DNA of 64,000 nucleotides, from positions 10,999 through 74,998 of the forward strand of contig JBEIGE010000013.1 of assembly GCA_040382055.1 (NCBI GenBank), in the 5' to 3' direction. This DNA comes from JBEIGE01 sp040382055. Lineage in GTDB: Bacteria > Pseudomonadota > Gammaproteobacteria > Burkholderiales > Burkholderiaceae_C. The notes below the pieces were generated by a model. That model made no database searches, was not told the origin of the DNA, and saw only the letters and a program-made list of their open reading frames with translations. This document shows, piece by piece, positions 43,775 to 53,198 of this stretch (its first letter is position 1; every line of letters begins with the position of its first letter). The position numbers were made by a program, and so were the translations under genes.

Positions 43775-46700
43775 TCAAACCAATACGCGCTCAATCCCGC
43801 CGTTGTTGGCCGCTTGAACATAAGCGGGCATCCATTGGTCACCGAGGATTTGATTGGCCATTTCAACCACAATATAGTCCGCTTTGAGCAACCCATTTTG
43901 CAAGTCATCCCCATATCGGCTCAAGCCCTGAAGGCAGCTCGGGCAACTGGTGAGAATTTTGATATCGGCCTTGGCGCCTGATGCGACTGGGCTGCTATTG
44001 CCTGAAATGGGATCTGAGGCAAGCAGACTACGTAGCGCAGTTTCATCCTTGCGTAATTCTTCTTCTTTGCGAAAACGGATTTGAGTTGAGATGTCAGGGC
44101 GAGTGACACCCAGGGTGCCGGATTCGCCACAGCACCGCTCGCTCTTGAGCACCTTGTCACCAACCAAGGCCTTGACCGTTTTCATCGGATCCTGCAGCTT
44201 CATGGGGCTGTGACAGGGGTCGTGATAAAGGTAGGCACCATCACCCTGCAAGGTGATTCCCTTTTCCAGCAGGTATTCGTGAATATCGATGATGCGGCAG
44301 TCCGGGAAGATTTTGTCAAATTCATACCCTTGCAATTGGTCGTAACAGGTACCGCAACTCACCACCACCGTTTTGATGTCCAGATAATTCAAAGTGTTGG
44401 CCACCCTGTGGAAAAGAACCCGGTTGTCAGTGATGATTTTTTCGGCTTTGTCGAACTGCCCCGAACCGCGCTGGGGATAACCACAACACAGGTAACCCGG
44501 CGGCAGCACGGTCTGCACGCCCGCATGCCACAGCATGGCCTGGGTAGCCAGCCCAACCTGAGAGAAAAGTCGCTCCGAGCCGCAACCCGGAAAATAAAAT
44601 ACCGCTTCGGTCTCTGAGGTGGTGGTTTTGGGGTTGCGGATGATGGGCACGTAGTCGCTGTCTTCAATGTCCAGCAGGGCACGCGCGGTTTTCTTGGGTA
44701 GATTACCCGGCATTTTCTTGTTGATGAAGTGAATCACCTGCTCTTTGAGCGGAGCTTTGCCTGCCGTAGACGGTGGCTGGCTGGTTTGCTTGCGGGCAAA
44801 GGTTCGCAACACGTCGTTGGCCAGGCGCTGCGCCTTAAAGCCCACATCGACCATCGCAGAACGCATGACTTTGATGGTTTGCGGGTTGGTTGCATTCAAA
44901 AACAACATGGCTGCGGCGTTACCCGGCCGAAACGACTTTTGCCCCATTTTGCGCAACAGGTTGCGCATGTTCATGGACACTTCGCCAAAATCGATCTTGA
45001 CCGGGCAGGGCGACAGACATTTGTGGCACACCGTGCAGTGGTCGGCCACGTCCTCAAACTCTTCCCAATGCCGGATCGAGATACCGCGACGGGTTTGCTC
45101 CTCATACAGAAAAGCCTCCACCAGCAGCGAGGTGGCCAGGATCTTGTTGCGCGGGCTATAAAACAAATTGGCGCGCGGCACATGGGTGGCACACACAGGC
45201 TTGCATTTTCCGCAACGCAAACAATCTTTCACGCTGTCGGCAATGGCACCAATATCCGACTGCTGCATGATGAGCGATTCGTGGCCCATCAAGCCGAAGC
45301 TTGGTGTGTAAGCATTGGTCAAATCGGCGTAAAGCCCTTGTCCCAATTCATTGGTATGCTCTTTATTTCGGAGCAATTTTCCTTTATTGAAACGTCCTTG
45401 CGGATCCACCCGGTTCTTGTAGTCGGTAAAGGGAGCAAGCTCTTCTTCGGTCAAAAACTCCAGCTTGGTAATGCCGATGCCGTGCTCGCCGGAAATGACA
45501 CCATCGAGTGAACGCGCTAAAACCATGATGCGCTTGACCGAGCTGTGCGCCGTTTGAAGCATCTCGTAGTCATCGCTATTGACCGGGATATTGGTATGCA
45601 CATTGCCGTCACCGGCGTGCATGTGCAAGGCCACCCAGACGCGGCCTTTAAGAACCCGCTGGTGGATGGCGTTGCATTCTTTCAAAATCGGCTCGAAGGC
45701 AACGCCTGAAAAAATAGATTGCAACTCGGCCCGCAATTGGGTTTTCCAACTGGCACGCAAAGTATGTTCCTGCAGCTGGCTAAACAGTAGATCGACGTCA
45801 TGCAACCACTGCATCCACTGGGCGCGAACGGCAGCGATCAAGGCCAACGCTTGCGCAACACGGTCCTCCATCAATTCGGCAGACGGGATTTCGCTGGCAT
45901 CGTCCTGCTTGCCCAAGGACAGATTTCCGTGCTCAAAATATGCTTCGAGTTCGTTGCACAGCTTGATCTTGTTTTGCAGACTCAGCTCGATGTTAATACG
46001 CTCTATGCCATCGCTGTACTCGGCCATACGCGGCAAGGGGATCACCACGTCTTCGTTGATCTTGAAGGCATTGGTGTGTCTGGAAATGGCTGCAGTGCGT
46101 TTGCGGTCGAGCCAGAATTTTTTTCGCGCCTCCGGGCTGATCGCAATAAACCCTTCGCCGTTGCGTGAATTGGCAATTCGAACTACCTCTGAGGTGGCGC
46201 GTGCCACCGCATCGGCATCGTTGCCCGCAATATCACCGACCAGCACCATCTTGGGCAAGCCACCGCGTTTGGACTTGGTGGCATAGCCCACAGCCTTGAG
46301 GTAGCGGTCGTCCAGATGTTCCAAGCCTGCCAGCAGAACCTGAGCAGCCCCCGATTCAGTCCCATCATTGCCATTGCGTTTTTGCAAGGCAAACATGTAG
46401 TCCTTGATCTCCACAATGCTGGGAACCGCATCGCGCGCATTGCCAAAAAACTCGAGGCACACCGTGCGCACATGGCTGGGCATGCGGTGCAAGACCCAAC
46501 GCGCACTGGTAATCAGGCCGTCGCAACCTTCTTTCTGGATGCCCGGCAGGCCGCTTAAAAACTTGTCAGTGACATCCTTGCCCAGACCCTCCTTGCGAAA
46601 CTTCGCGCCTGGAATCTCCAAGCGCTCACTTCGGATCAGGGTTTTGCCATCGGCATGGTAGTAATTCAGCTCAAAACTGGCCATCTCCACATCATGGATC

Positions 46701-47731
46701 TTGCCCATATTGTGGTTAATCCGGACCACTTCCAGCCACAGTGCATCGGGCGTGACCATACGCCAAGACGCCAGATTGTCCAATGCTGTTCCCCACAGGA
46801 CCGCCTTTTTGCCGCCTGCGTTCATGGCAATATTGCCGCCTATGCATGACGCCTCGGCTGAGGTAGGGTCTACCGCAAAAACCAGCCCCCCCCGCTCAGC
46901 AGCGTCTGCCACACGCTGGGTCACCACACCCACCTCGGTCCACAGGGTAGGTACTGGATGGGTCATGCCGGGCAGCGTCACCAGTTCCACTTGACTCATG
47001 GCCTCCAACTTTTCGGTGTTGATGACAGCACTTCTCCAGGACAAGGGAATAGCACCCCCGGTGTAACCGGTGCCGCCGCCCCTGGGGATGATGGTCAGCC
47101 CCAGATCGATGCAACCTTTGACAAGGCCGGCCATTTCGGCCTCGGTGTCTGGCGTGAGCACCACAAAAGGGTATTCCACGCGCCAGTCCGTAGCATCGGT
47201 GACGTGAGAAACACGACTCAATCCGTCAAATTTGACGTTGTCCTTCGCAGTGAGCCGGCCTAATACGCGCATGGTTTTGCGCCGCAACTCTGTGGTGGCA
47301 ACAAAGGAATCATCAAAAGCCCGTACCGCACGGCTGGCATCTTTGAGCAGCTCTGACACCAGACTATCCCGCTCTGAATCGTCCTGCGGGGTACGACGCT
47401 TCTGGATTTCCGAGAGACGGTGATGCAAGGCATCGACCAGAAGGCGGCGTCGCTTGGGGTTATCCAGCAAGTCATCCTGCAAATACGGGTTGCGCTGGAC
47501 CACCCAGATATCGCCCAAAACCTCGTAAAGCATGCGCGCCGAGCGACCCGTTCTGCGCTCGTCCCTGAGCTGGTTCAATCGATCCCATGCCGGAACGCCC
47601 AACAACCGGATGACGATTTCCCGATCGGAAAAAGAGGTGTAGTTGTAGGGAATCTCCCGGATTCGGTTGTTCGCCTGCGCCTGCAAAGGAGAAGGTGACA
47701 AAAGTCGGTCTAATGAGATTGGCGCATTCAT
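43775..47731 (-). CDS. Large FAD-linked oxidoreductase with Fe-S and CCG domains (DUF3683 type)
   Basis: A 1318-residue protein. In order: an N-terminal DUF3683-like region (about 1-130), an FAD-binding PCMH domain (PRGGGTGYTGG near 223; CIGGNIAMNAGG near 293), the FAD-oxidase C-terminal domain (SGEHGIGITKLEFL), two 4Fe-4S motifs (CLRCGKCKPVC near 837; CTVCHKCLSPCP near 899), and two CCG cysteine-rich domains (CCGYPQRG near 1082; CCGESGTLG near 1199). This fuses GlcD/Dld-type dehydrogenase with a GlpC/LldE-like electron-transfer module. It probably oxidises a D-2-hydroxy acid and passes electrons to quinone. The substrate is unknown. Divergent from ugpB. Confidence 0.9.
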   Translation of the reverse strand: MNAPISLDRLLSPSPLQAQANNRIREIPYNYTSFSDREIVIRLLGVPAWDRLNQLRDERRTGRSARMLYEVLGDIWVVQRNPYLQDDLLDNPKRRRLLVDALHHRLSEIQKRRTPQDDSERDSLVSELLKDASRAVRAFDDSFVATTELRRKTMRVLGRLTAKDNVKFDGLSRVSHVTDATDWRVEYPFVVLTPDTEAEMAGLVKGCIDLGLTIIPRGGGTGYTGGAIPLSWRSAVINTEKLEAMSQVELVTLPGMTHPVPTLWTEVGVVTQRVADAAERGGLVFAVDPTSAEASCIGGNIAMNAGGKKAVLWGTALDNLASWRMVTPDALWLEVVRINHNMGKIHDVEMASFELNYYHADGKTLIRSERLEIPGAKFRKEGLGKDVTDKFLSGLPGIQKEGCDGLITSARWVLHRMPSHVRTVCLEFFGNARDAVPSIVEIKDYMFALQKRNGNDGTESGAAQVLLAGLEHLDDRYLKAVGYATKSKRGGLPKMVLVGDIAGNDADAVARATSEVVRIANSRNGEGFIAISPEARKKFWLDRKRTAAISRHTNAFKINEDVVIPLPRMAEYSDGIERINIELSLQNKIKLCNELEAYFEHGNLSLGKQDDASEIPSAELMEDRVAQALALIAAVRAQWMQWLHDVDLLFSQLQEHTLRASWKTQLRAELQSIFSGVAFEPILKECNAIHQRVLKGRVWVALHMHAGDGNVHTNIPVNSDDYEMLQTAHSSVKRIMVLARSLDGVISGEHGIGITKLEFLTEEELAPFTDYKNRVDPQGRFNKGKLLRNKEHTNELGQGLYADLTNAYTPSFGLMGHESLIMQQSDIGAIADSVKDCLRCGKCKPVCATHVPRANLFYSPRNKILATSLLVEAFLYEEQTRRGISIRHWEEFEDVADHCTVCHKCLSPCPVKIDFGEVSMNMRNLLRKMGQKSFRPGNAAAMLFLNATNPQTIKVMRSAMVDVGFKAQRLANDVLRTFARKQTSQPPSTAGKAPLKEQVIHFINKKMPGNLPKKTARALLDIEDSDYVPIIRNPKTTTSETEAVFYFPGCGSERLFSQVGLATQAMLWHAGVQTVLPPGYLCCGYPQRGSGQFDKAEKIITDNRVLFHRVANTLNYLDIKTVVVSCGTCYDQLQGYEFDKIFPDCRIIDIHEYLLEKGITLQGDGAYLYHDPCHSPMKLQDPMKTVKALVGDKVLKSERCCGESGTLGVTRPDISTQIRFRKEEELRKDETALRSLLASDPISGNSSPVASGAKADIKILTSCPSCLQGLSRYGDDLQNGLLKADYIVVEMANQILGDQWMPAYVQAANNGGIERVLV

Positions 47732-47788
47732 GGCTTGATAACCTGCAGCATGTTACCTTAGTGCAACTTTTTCACTGGGCTCCCATGG

Positions 47789-47823
47789 AAACCCCGATAG
47801 ACGGCTTGGGTTTCCCGGGGTTT
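47789..47823 (+). promoter_or_regulatory. Terminator-like hairpin in the ugpB leader
   Basis: AAACCCCG (47789-47796) pairs perfectly with CGGGGTTT (47816-47823) across a 19-base loop, followed by one more T. It lies 57 bases before the ugpB ATG in the divergent gap, where it would end or slow rightward transcription. Attenuation is possible, but no alternative antiterminator structure is obvious. I found no convincing Pho box. Confidence 0.4.
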
Positions 47824-47879
47824 TAATCAAATTGACATGTTTCCTTCATATTCTCAAAGTTCATTTCAAAGGAACAACC

Positions 47880-49181
47880 ATGAATAAACTTGCCAGCCTG
47901 GCTCTGATGGCCTCCATTTCTTTCGGTGTTCAAGCCCAAACCGAGGTGCAATGGTGGCACTCCATGGGGGGCGCACTCGGGGAATGGGTCAATGACCAGG
48001 CCAAGGATTTCAATGCCAGCCAAAAAGGCTACAAAATTGTCCCCACCTTCAAAGGCAGCTACGACGAATCGATGACGGCGGCCATTGCAGCCTTTCGGGC
48101 GGGGAATGCACCGCACATACTTCAAGTGTTTGAAGTGGGGACGGCCACCATGATGGCCAGCAAGGGAGCAATTGTCCCGGTGGGAAAAATCATGAACGAC
48201 GCTGGCCTGAAGTTTGACCCCGGCGTCTATGTGCCTGCTGTTGCCGGTTATTACACCGCACCGAACGGGCAGATGCTGAGCTTCCCCTTCAACAGCTCGA
48301 CCACCGTCTTTCACTACAACAAGGATGCCTTGAAAGCGGCAGGTATCGACACCGAGAAACCCCCCTCCACTTGGCCTGAAGTGGCCCTGGCAGCAGCCAA
48401 GCTCAAGGCCAGCGGTCACAAATGCCCATTTACCACCAGCTGGATCAGTTGGACCCAGCTTGAAAGCTTCTCAGCCTGGCACAACACCGAGTTTGCCAGC
48501 AAGGGCAATGGCATGCGCGGTATGGACGCCCGCTTGACCTTCAATACCCCGCTGCATGTCCGTCATATAGAGAACCTGGCCAACATGGCCAATTCCGGCC
48601 TATTTGTCTACAAGGGCCGGGGAAATTTGGCAGATGCCACCTTTGTCTCGGGCGAATGCGCCATGATGACTGGTTCGTCTGCGCTGTACGGCAACATTAA
48701 GCGCAATTCCAAATTTGCCAGCGGAATAGCCCCCCTGCCCTTCTACCCGGATGTCCCCGGCGCACCTCAAAACACCGTGATTGGGGGCGCCAGCCTGTGG
48801 GTTATGTCCGGTAAAAAAGCGGATGAATACAAGGGTGTTGCCCAGTTTTTTGACTTTCTGTCGCAACCGGCCGAGGCGGCCAAGAGCCACCAGCGCACCG
48901 GCTACCTGCCTTTGACCAAGGCGTCCTATGAAATGACGGACAAATCGGGCTTTTACAAACAAAACCCTGGAACTGATGTGGCGGTCAACCAGATGATCCG
49001 CAAAACCACTGACAAGTCCCGTGGCATCCGGCTGGGCAATTTTGTGCAGATCCGCACCATCATTGATGAGGAACTCGAAGGCGTCTGGAGTGGCAAAAAG
49101 CCCCCTAAAGAAGCCCTTGACCAAGCCATCAAACGGGGCAATGAGCAGTTGGAGCGGTTTGAAAAGGCCAATAAATCCTGA
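47880..49181 (+). CDS. ugpB: sn-glycerol-3-phosphate ABC transporter, substrate-binding protein
   Basis: Periplasmic binding protein of the Ugp importer for glycerol-3-phosphate and glycerophosphodiesters. The 433 residues start with a signal peptide (cleavage likely after VQA near 19). EVQWWHSMGGALGEWV and FPFNSSTTVFHYNKD are typical UgpB ligand-binding segments. The ATG at 47880 has AAAGGAA upstream; an earlier in-frame start at 47832 is unsupported. First gene of ugpBAECQ. Confidence 0.96.
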   Translation: MNKLASLALMASISFGVQAQTEVQWWHSMGGALGEWVNDQAKDFNASQKGYKIVPTFKGSYDESMTAAIAAFRAGNAPHILQVFEVGTATMMASKGAIVPVGKIMNDAGLKFDPGVYVPAVAGYYTAPNGQMLSFPFNSSTTVFHYNKDALKAAGIDTEKPPSTWPEVALAAAKLKASGHKCPFTTSWISWTQLESFSAWHNTEFASKGNGMRGMDARLTFNTPLHVRHIENLANMANSGLFVYKGRGNLADATFVSGECAMMTGSSALYGNIKRNSKFASGIAPLPFYPDVPGAPQNTVIGGASLWVMSGKKADEYKGVAQFFDFLSQPAEAAKSHQRTGYLPLTKASYEMTDKSGFYKQNPGTDVAVNQMIRKTTDKSRGIRLGNFVQIRTIIDEELEGVWSGKKPPKEALDQAIKRGNEQLERFEKANKS

Positions 49182-49254
49182 CCCTTTGCTGGTCTGACTT
49201 TGCCGCGATATCGGGTGGAATCTTTGCTGAGAATTTCGGTGGGAAGATAGGTGG

Positions 49255-50136
49255 ATGGAAAAGCGCGTCCGATTTCGATCTTCCTGGCTGCCCTGGGTGC
49301 TGATTGCGCCACAAATGGCAGTGGTACTGATTTTCTTTTTCTGGCCCGCTGCCCAGGCCCTTTATCAAAGCGTGTTGAGCCAGGATGCGTTTGGCACACA
49401 ATCCGAATTTGTTGGCCTGCAAAATTTTGAGCGTTTGCTGGCCGATGAGACCTATCTGGCCTCCTTCAAGACCACCGCCATTTTTTCTATCCTGGTGGCG
49501 GTCTGCGGCCTGTCCATCGCCCTGCTGCTGGCCGTCATGGCCAACAGGGTGGTGGCAGGCACCAGTCTGTATAGAACCCTGCTGATCTGGCCTTATGCGG
49601 TAGCACCTGTAGTGGCCGGTGTGTTGTGGCTGTTCATGTTTGCCCCGCCTTTTGGCATCGTCAGCTTTGGCCTGCAAAGCCTGGGTGTTTCCTGGAACCA
49701 CTTGCTCAACAGTCAACATGCAATGACCCTGATCGTGGTGGCAGCCGTCTGGAAACAGATCTCCTACAACTTTCTTTTTTTTCTGGCAGGCCTGCAATCC
49801 ATTCCCAAATCACTGATTGAGGCAGCGGCCATCGACGGGGCCGGTCCGTGGCGACGTTTCTGGAGCATTGTTTTCCCCCTGCTCTCACCGACCACTTTTT
49901 TTCTGCTGGTCATCAACGTGGTATACGCCTTTTTTGACACCTTCGCGATTGTTGATGCGGCAACCCAGGGTGGGCCGGGCAAAGACACCGCCATCCTGGT
50001 CTACAAGGTTTACTACGACGGCTTCAAAGCCATGGACATTGGCGGCTCTGCGGCCCAGTCGGTGGTATTGATGGTGATCGTGGTGGTTCTGACGGTGATT
50101 CAGTTTCGTTTCATCGAAAAAAAGGTTCAGTACTAA
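49255..50136 (+). CDS. ugpA: sn-glycerol-3-phosphate ABC transporter permease UgpA
   Basis: Inner-membrane permease, 293 residues, six hydrophobic helices of the MalF/UgpA type. The EAA loop (EAAAIDGAGPWRRFWSIVFPLL, coupling to the ATPase; key residues EAA-G) is intact. 73 bases after ugpB and four before ugpE. Confidence 0.95.
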   Translation: MEKRVRFRSSWLPWVLIAPQMAVVLIFFFWPAAQALYQSVLSQDAFGTQSEFVGLQNFERLLADETYLASFKTTAIFSILVAVCGLSIALLLAVMANRVVAGTSLYRTLLIWPYAVAPVVAGVLWLFMFAPPFGIVSFGLQSLGVSWNHLLNSQHAMTLIVVAAVWKQISYNFLFFLAGLQSIPKSLIEAAAIDGAGPWRRFWSIVFPLLSPTTFFLLVINVVYAFFDTFAIVDAATQGGPGKDTAILVYKVYYDGFKAMDIGGSAAQSVVLMVIVVVLTVIQFRFIEKKVQY

Positions 50137-50140
50137 GCTC

Positions 50141-50995
50141 ATGGTTGAACGCCGCCCCCTGCTCAATCTGGTTTCACACCTCGTCCTGGTGATGGGCGTG
50201 CTGGTCGTGGGTTTCCCGCTCTACCTGACCTTGGTGGCGTCCACCCAATCCTCGACCGAAATTGCCCAGAGCGTACCCATGTCTCTGTTGCCCGGCAGCC
50301 ATATGGTGGAAACTTACCGGCTGGCTTTAATGGGCGGAGAGACCACCAGCGGCAGCAAAATTCCAGCAGCCTTGCCAATGATGTGGATCAGTCTCGTCAG
50401 CGCATTGATCATCGCCATAGGGAAGATTGTCATCTCATTGCTCTCGGCCTTTGCCATCGTGTACTTTCGCTTTCCTGCACGAAACCTGGTGTTCTGGATG
50501 ATCTTTATCACCCTGATGCTGCCGGTAGAAGTGCGTATCGGGCCCACCTATGAAGTGGTCTCCAACTTGGGGCTACTCAACAGTTATGCCGGGTTAACGG
50601 TTCCCCTGATTGCCTCTGCTACTGCCACATTTTTGTTCCGTCAGTTCTTTTTGACAGTCCCCGATGAACTGGTTGAAGCCGCCCGCATCGATGGCGCCGG
50701 TCCCATGCGGTTTTTTTGGGATGTGCTGTTGCCCTTGTCCAAAACTTCCATGGCGGCTCTATTTGTGATCCAGTTCATTTACGGCTGGAACCAGTACCTT
50801 TGGCCCTTGCTGGTCACCACCAATGAGAACATGTACCCGGTGGTCATGGGCATCAAGCGTTTGATAGCTGGCGAGGCTTATACCGAATGGAATGTTGTGA
50901 TGGCCACCGCCATTCTGGCCATGCTGCCGCCCGCGCTGGTGGTCATCCTGATGCAAAAATGGTTTGTTAAAGGCCTTGTGGACACCGAAAAATGA
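50141..50995 (+). CDS. ugpE: sn-glycerol-3-phosphate ABC transporter permease UgpE
   Basis: Second permease of the Ugp importer, 284 residues, six helices of the MalG/UgpE type with EAARIDGAGPMRFFWDVLLP as EAA loop. It heterodimerises with UgpA. The gene begins five bases after ugpA and is followed by ugpC after 17 bases. Confidence 0.95.
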   Translation: MVERRPLLNLVSHLVLVMGVLVVGFPLYLTLVASTQSSTEIAQSVPMSLLPGSHMVETYRLALMGGETTSGSKIPAALPMMWISLVSALIIAIGKIVISLLSAFAIVYFRFPARNLVFWMIFITLMLPVEVRIGPTYEVVSNLGLLNSYAGLTVPLIASATATFLFRQFFLTVPDELVEAARIDGAGPMRFFWDVLLPLSKTSMAALFVIQFIYGWNQYLWPLLVTTNENMYPVVMGIKRLIAGEAYTEWNVVMATAILAMLPPALVVILMQKWFVKGLVDTEK

Positions 50996-51012
50996 AAACC
51001 GCTTGACTCGCC

Positions 51013-52035
51013 ATGGCTTCCATCCAACTCAAAAACATCATCAAACGTTATGGCAAGGGTGCATCTGCCAACCCTGTGATCCACGGGGTGAGTGCCGACA
51101 TCCATAATGGCGAATTTGTGGTCATCGTCGGGCCTTCCGGCTGCGGTAAATCCACCCTGTTGCGCATGGTCGCGGGCCTGGAAGACATCAGCGAGGGAGA
51201 AATCCATATCGGTGGGCGTTTGGTCAATCAGCTCGAGCCGGCCGAGCGTGACATTGCGATGGTGTTTCAGAACTATGCGCTGTACCCCCACATGTCGGTG
51301 TTTGACAATATGGCCTATGGCCTGAAAATCGCCAAAGTTCCACTGGAGGAAATTCGCCGCCGGGTGGAAAAGGCCTCCAACATTCTGGAACTCGGCCCCT
51401 ACCTTGCACGCAAGCCGCGCGAACTGTCCGGTGGCCAGCGCCAGCGCGTGGCCATGGGCCGGGCGATTGTTCGCGAACCCCAGCTATTTCTGTTTGATGA
51501 GCCACTGTCCAATCTGGACGCCAAATTGCGCGCCCAGACTCGGCTTGAAATCCAAAAACTGCACCGGGAACTCGGCATCACCTCGCTGTTTGTCACGCAT
51601 GATCAGGTGGAGGCCATGACGCTGGCCCAGCGCATGCTGGTCATGAATGCTGGTCGAGTTGAGCAGTTTGGTACGCCTGAAGAGGTGTACCACCAACCTG
51701 CGTCTACTTTTGTCGCGAGTTTTATAGGCTCTCCACCCATGAACTTGCTGCGCCAATCCCCGGGGGGCCGAGCAGGAGCCATTTTGGGCATTCGGCCTGA
51801 ACACCTGCCCTTGTGCCCAGCGGCCACCCCAGGCAGTTGGAGCGCTCAGGTTGAAGCCGTTGAAATGCTGGGTGCCGAGCGCTTGGTCTATGCCCGAATC
51901 AATACCGAAGAAGCCATGATCGTCAGAACACAAGCCGAAGATGGCAACCCACCTGCCATCGGTGCAGTCATTCACGTCCTGCCACGCGCCGAGCGGCTGC
52001 ACTGGTTTGATGCCGCCACAGGCAAGCGTTTATGA
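51013..52035 (+). CDS. ugpC: sn-glycerol-3-phosphate ABC transporter ATP-binding protein
   Basis: ATPase subunit of the importer, 340 residues. Walker A GPSGCGKST (about 40), Q-loop in VFQNYALYPHMSV, signature LSGGQRQR (about 138), Walker B LFLFDEPLSNLD and a C-terminal TOBE/regulatory domain (about 240-340). Overlaps ugpQ by four bases (ATGA), which couples transport to hydrolysis. Confidence 0.95.
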   Translation: MASIQLKNIIKRYGKGASANPVIHGVSADIHNGEFVVIVGPSGCGKSTLLRMVAGLEDISEGEIHIGGRLVNQLEPAERDIAMVFQNYALYPHMSVFDNMAYGLKIAKVPLEEIRRRVEKASNILELGPYLARKPRELSGGQRQRVAMGRAIVREPQLFLFDEPLSNLDAKLRAQTRLEIQKLHRELGITSLFVTHDQVEAMTLAQRMLVMNAGRVEQFGTPEEVYHQPASTFVASFIGSPPMNLLRQSPGGRAGAILGIRPEHLPLCPAATPGSWSAQVEAVEMLGAERLVYARINTEEAMIVRTQAEDGNPPAIGAVIHVLPRAERLHWFDAATGKRL

Positions 52036-52808
52036 ATTGGCTCCAAGACACTGGGCAATGGCCATACCCGCGCTGGGTCGCGCACCGGGGCGCAGGAAAA
52101 CTCGCCCCTGAGAACACCTTGGCGGCCTTTCGCGTGGGCGCTGGTCATGGCTACCGGATGTTTGAATGTGATGTCAAGCTCTCCAGCGACAATGTCCCTT
52201 TTTTGCTGCACGACAGCGAGCTGCTTCGGACCACCAATGCCCATGCTGTCTGGCCGCCAGGCTTGAGCCACATCTCCGGCGAGCACACCTGGAACTCGCT
52301 GTGCCAGCTCGATGCAGGCAGTTGGCACTCGCGGGCTTTCGCAGGCGAGCCTTTACCCACCCTCACAGCCATCGCCCACTTTTGTCTTCGCAATGCATTT
52401 TTTCTCAATATTGAAATCAAGCCCACGCCCGGCACCGAGTTGCATACCGGCCAGGTAGTGGCGCGCCACGCACAAACACTCTGGAAAGATGCTGCGGTAC
52501 CGCCCTTGCTGACCTCTTTTCAGACCCAGGCCTTGCAAGGCGCTCAAGCGTTTGCGCCCGAACTGCCGCGCGGTCTGCTACTCGATCATCTGTGGACGGG
52601 TTGGTTGGAAACCGCGCTGACCCTGGGTGGCGTGGCCGTGGTGTGCAACCAGGCACTTTGGGACCGTTCCAGCATGACTCAGGCCCGAAGTGCAGGGCTA
52701 CGCACCCTGAGCTATACCGTGAACGATGAATGGGCAGCCCGACGGTTGATGGATCTGGGCATTGATGGCATCATCACCGACCGGGTTGATCTTTTTCCAC
52801 CCGATTGA
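52032..52808 (+). CDS. ugpQ: Glycerophosphodiester phosphodiesterase
   Basis: Cytoplasmic GDPD-family enzyme hydrolysing imported glycerophosphodiesters to glycerol-3-phosphate and an alcohol. The 258 residues form a TIM barrel with the catalytic pair in AHRGAGKLAPENTLAA and the metal ligands in ECDVKLSSD and HDSEL. Without a signal peptide, as in UgpQ rather than periplasmic GlpQ. Last gene of the operon. Confidence 0.95.
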   Translation: MNWLQDTGQWPYPRWVAHRGAGKLAPENTLAAFRVGAGHGYRMFECDVKLSSDNVPFLLHDSELLRTTNAHAVWPPGLSHISGEHTWNSLCQLDAGSWHSRAFAGEPLPTLTAIAHFCLRNAFFLNIEIKPTPGTELHTGQVVARHAQTLWKDAAVPPLLTSFQTQALQGAQAFAPELPRGLLLDHLWTGWLETALTLGGVAVVCNQALWDRSSMTQARSAGLRTLSYTVNDEWAARRLMDLGIDGIITDRVDLFPPD

Positions 52809-52815
52809 AGAAGAA

Positions 52816-52835
52816 CTGGCAGGACGCTCTGCCAG
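52816..52835. terminator. Hairpin between convergent ugpQ and a small membrane gene
   Basis: A perfect seven-base stem CTGGCAG/CTGCCAG with a six-base loop, starting eight bases after the ugpQ stop and ending before the convergent stop. No T-run; possible bidirectional terminator. Confidence 0.4.
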
Positions 52836-52843
52836 CCAGATGT

Positions 52844-53125
52844 CTAAACGCGCCGCCAGCCCCCATTGATGAGCCATTGCACACTTGCGGATACCAGCAC
52901 CAGGGCCGCATAACTGACCATCTTGCCATCACGCCCACCGAACCACAGGCCGGCAAACAGGACCCCAACCCCGACAATGCCATGAATTACCACCTGAACC
53001 CAAAAAGAAAGGGTATATCCTGATTGTTTCATCAGGAACCGGGCTGCCAGCGGGAGCAATAATGCCATGGTCAGCGCGGGGGCAACAAAGTTCAACAGGT
53101 GGAAAGTCTGGTCGACCGCGTTCAT
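52844..53125 (-). CDS. Small hypothetical membrane protein
   Basis: 93 residues with three hydrophobic segments (about 8-28, 38-60 and 65-88) and a C-terminal GGWRRV. From the ATG at 53125 (MNAVDQTFHLLNFVAPAL). I recall similar small proteins divergent from hemA in Comamonadaceae, without a known function. Its start region shares the gap with the hemA promoter. Confidence 0.72.
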   Translation of the reverse strand: MNAVDQTFHLLNFVAPALTMALLLPLAARFLMKQSGYTLSFWVQVVIHGIVGVGVLFAGLWFGGRDGKMVSYAALVLVSASVQWLINGGWRRV

Positions 53126-53185
53126 TGGACTGTCATCGGCTACAGAGCCAATTTGAATTCGAAAATATGAGTCACCGTTAAATTT

Positions 53186-53191
53186 TATAAT
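53186..53191 (+). promoter_or_regulatory. Consensus -10 box directly before hemA
   Basis: TATAAT ends seven bases before the ATG at 53199, so transcription would begin at or next to the start codon. No good -35 lies at normal spacing. A GGAG at 53192-53195 is too near the ATG for a normal ribosome-binding site. Confidence 0.5.
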
Positions 53192-53198
53192 GGAGCGT

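Noticed and set aside
47732..47879. Pho box controlling ugp
   Set aside because: I looked for two CTGTCAT-like direct repeats in the divergent gap and saw none good enough to report.
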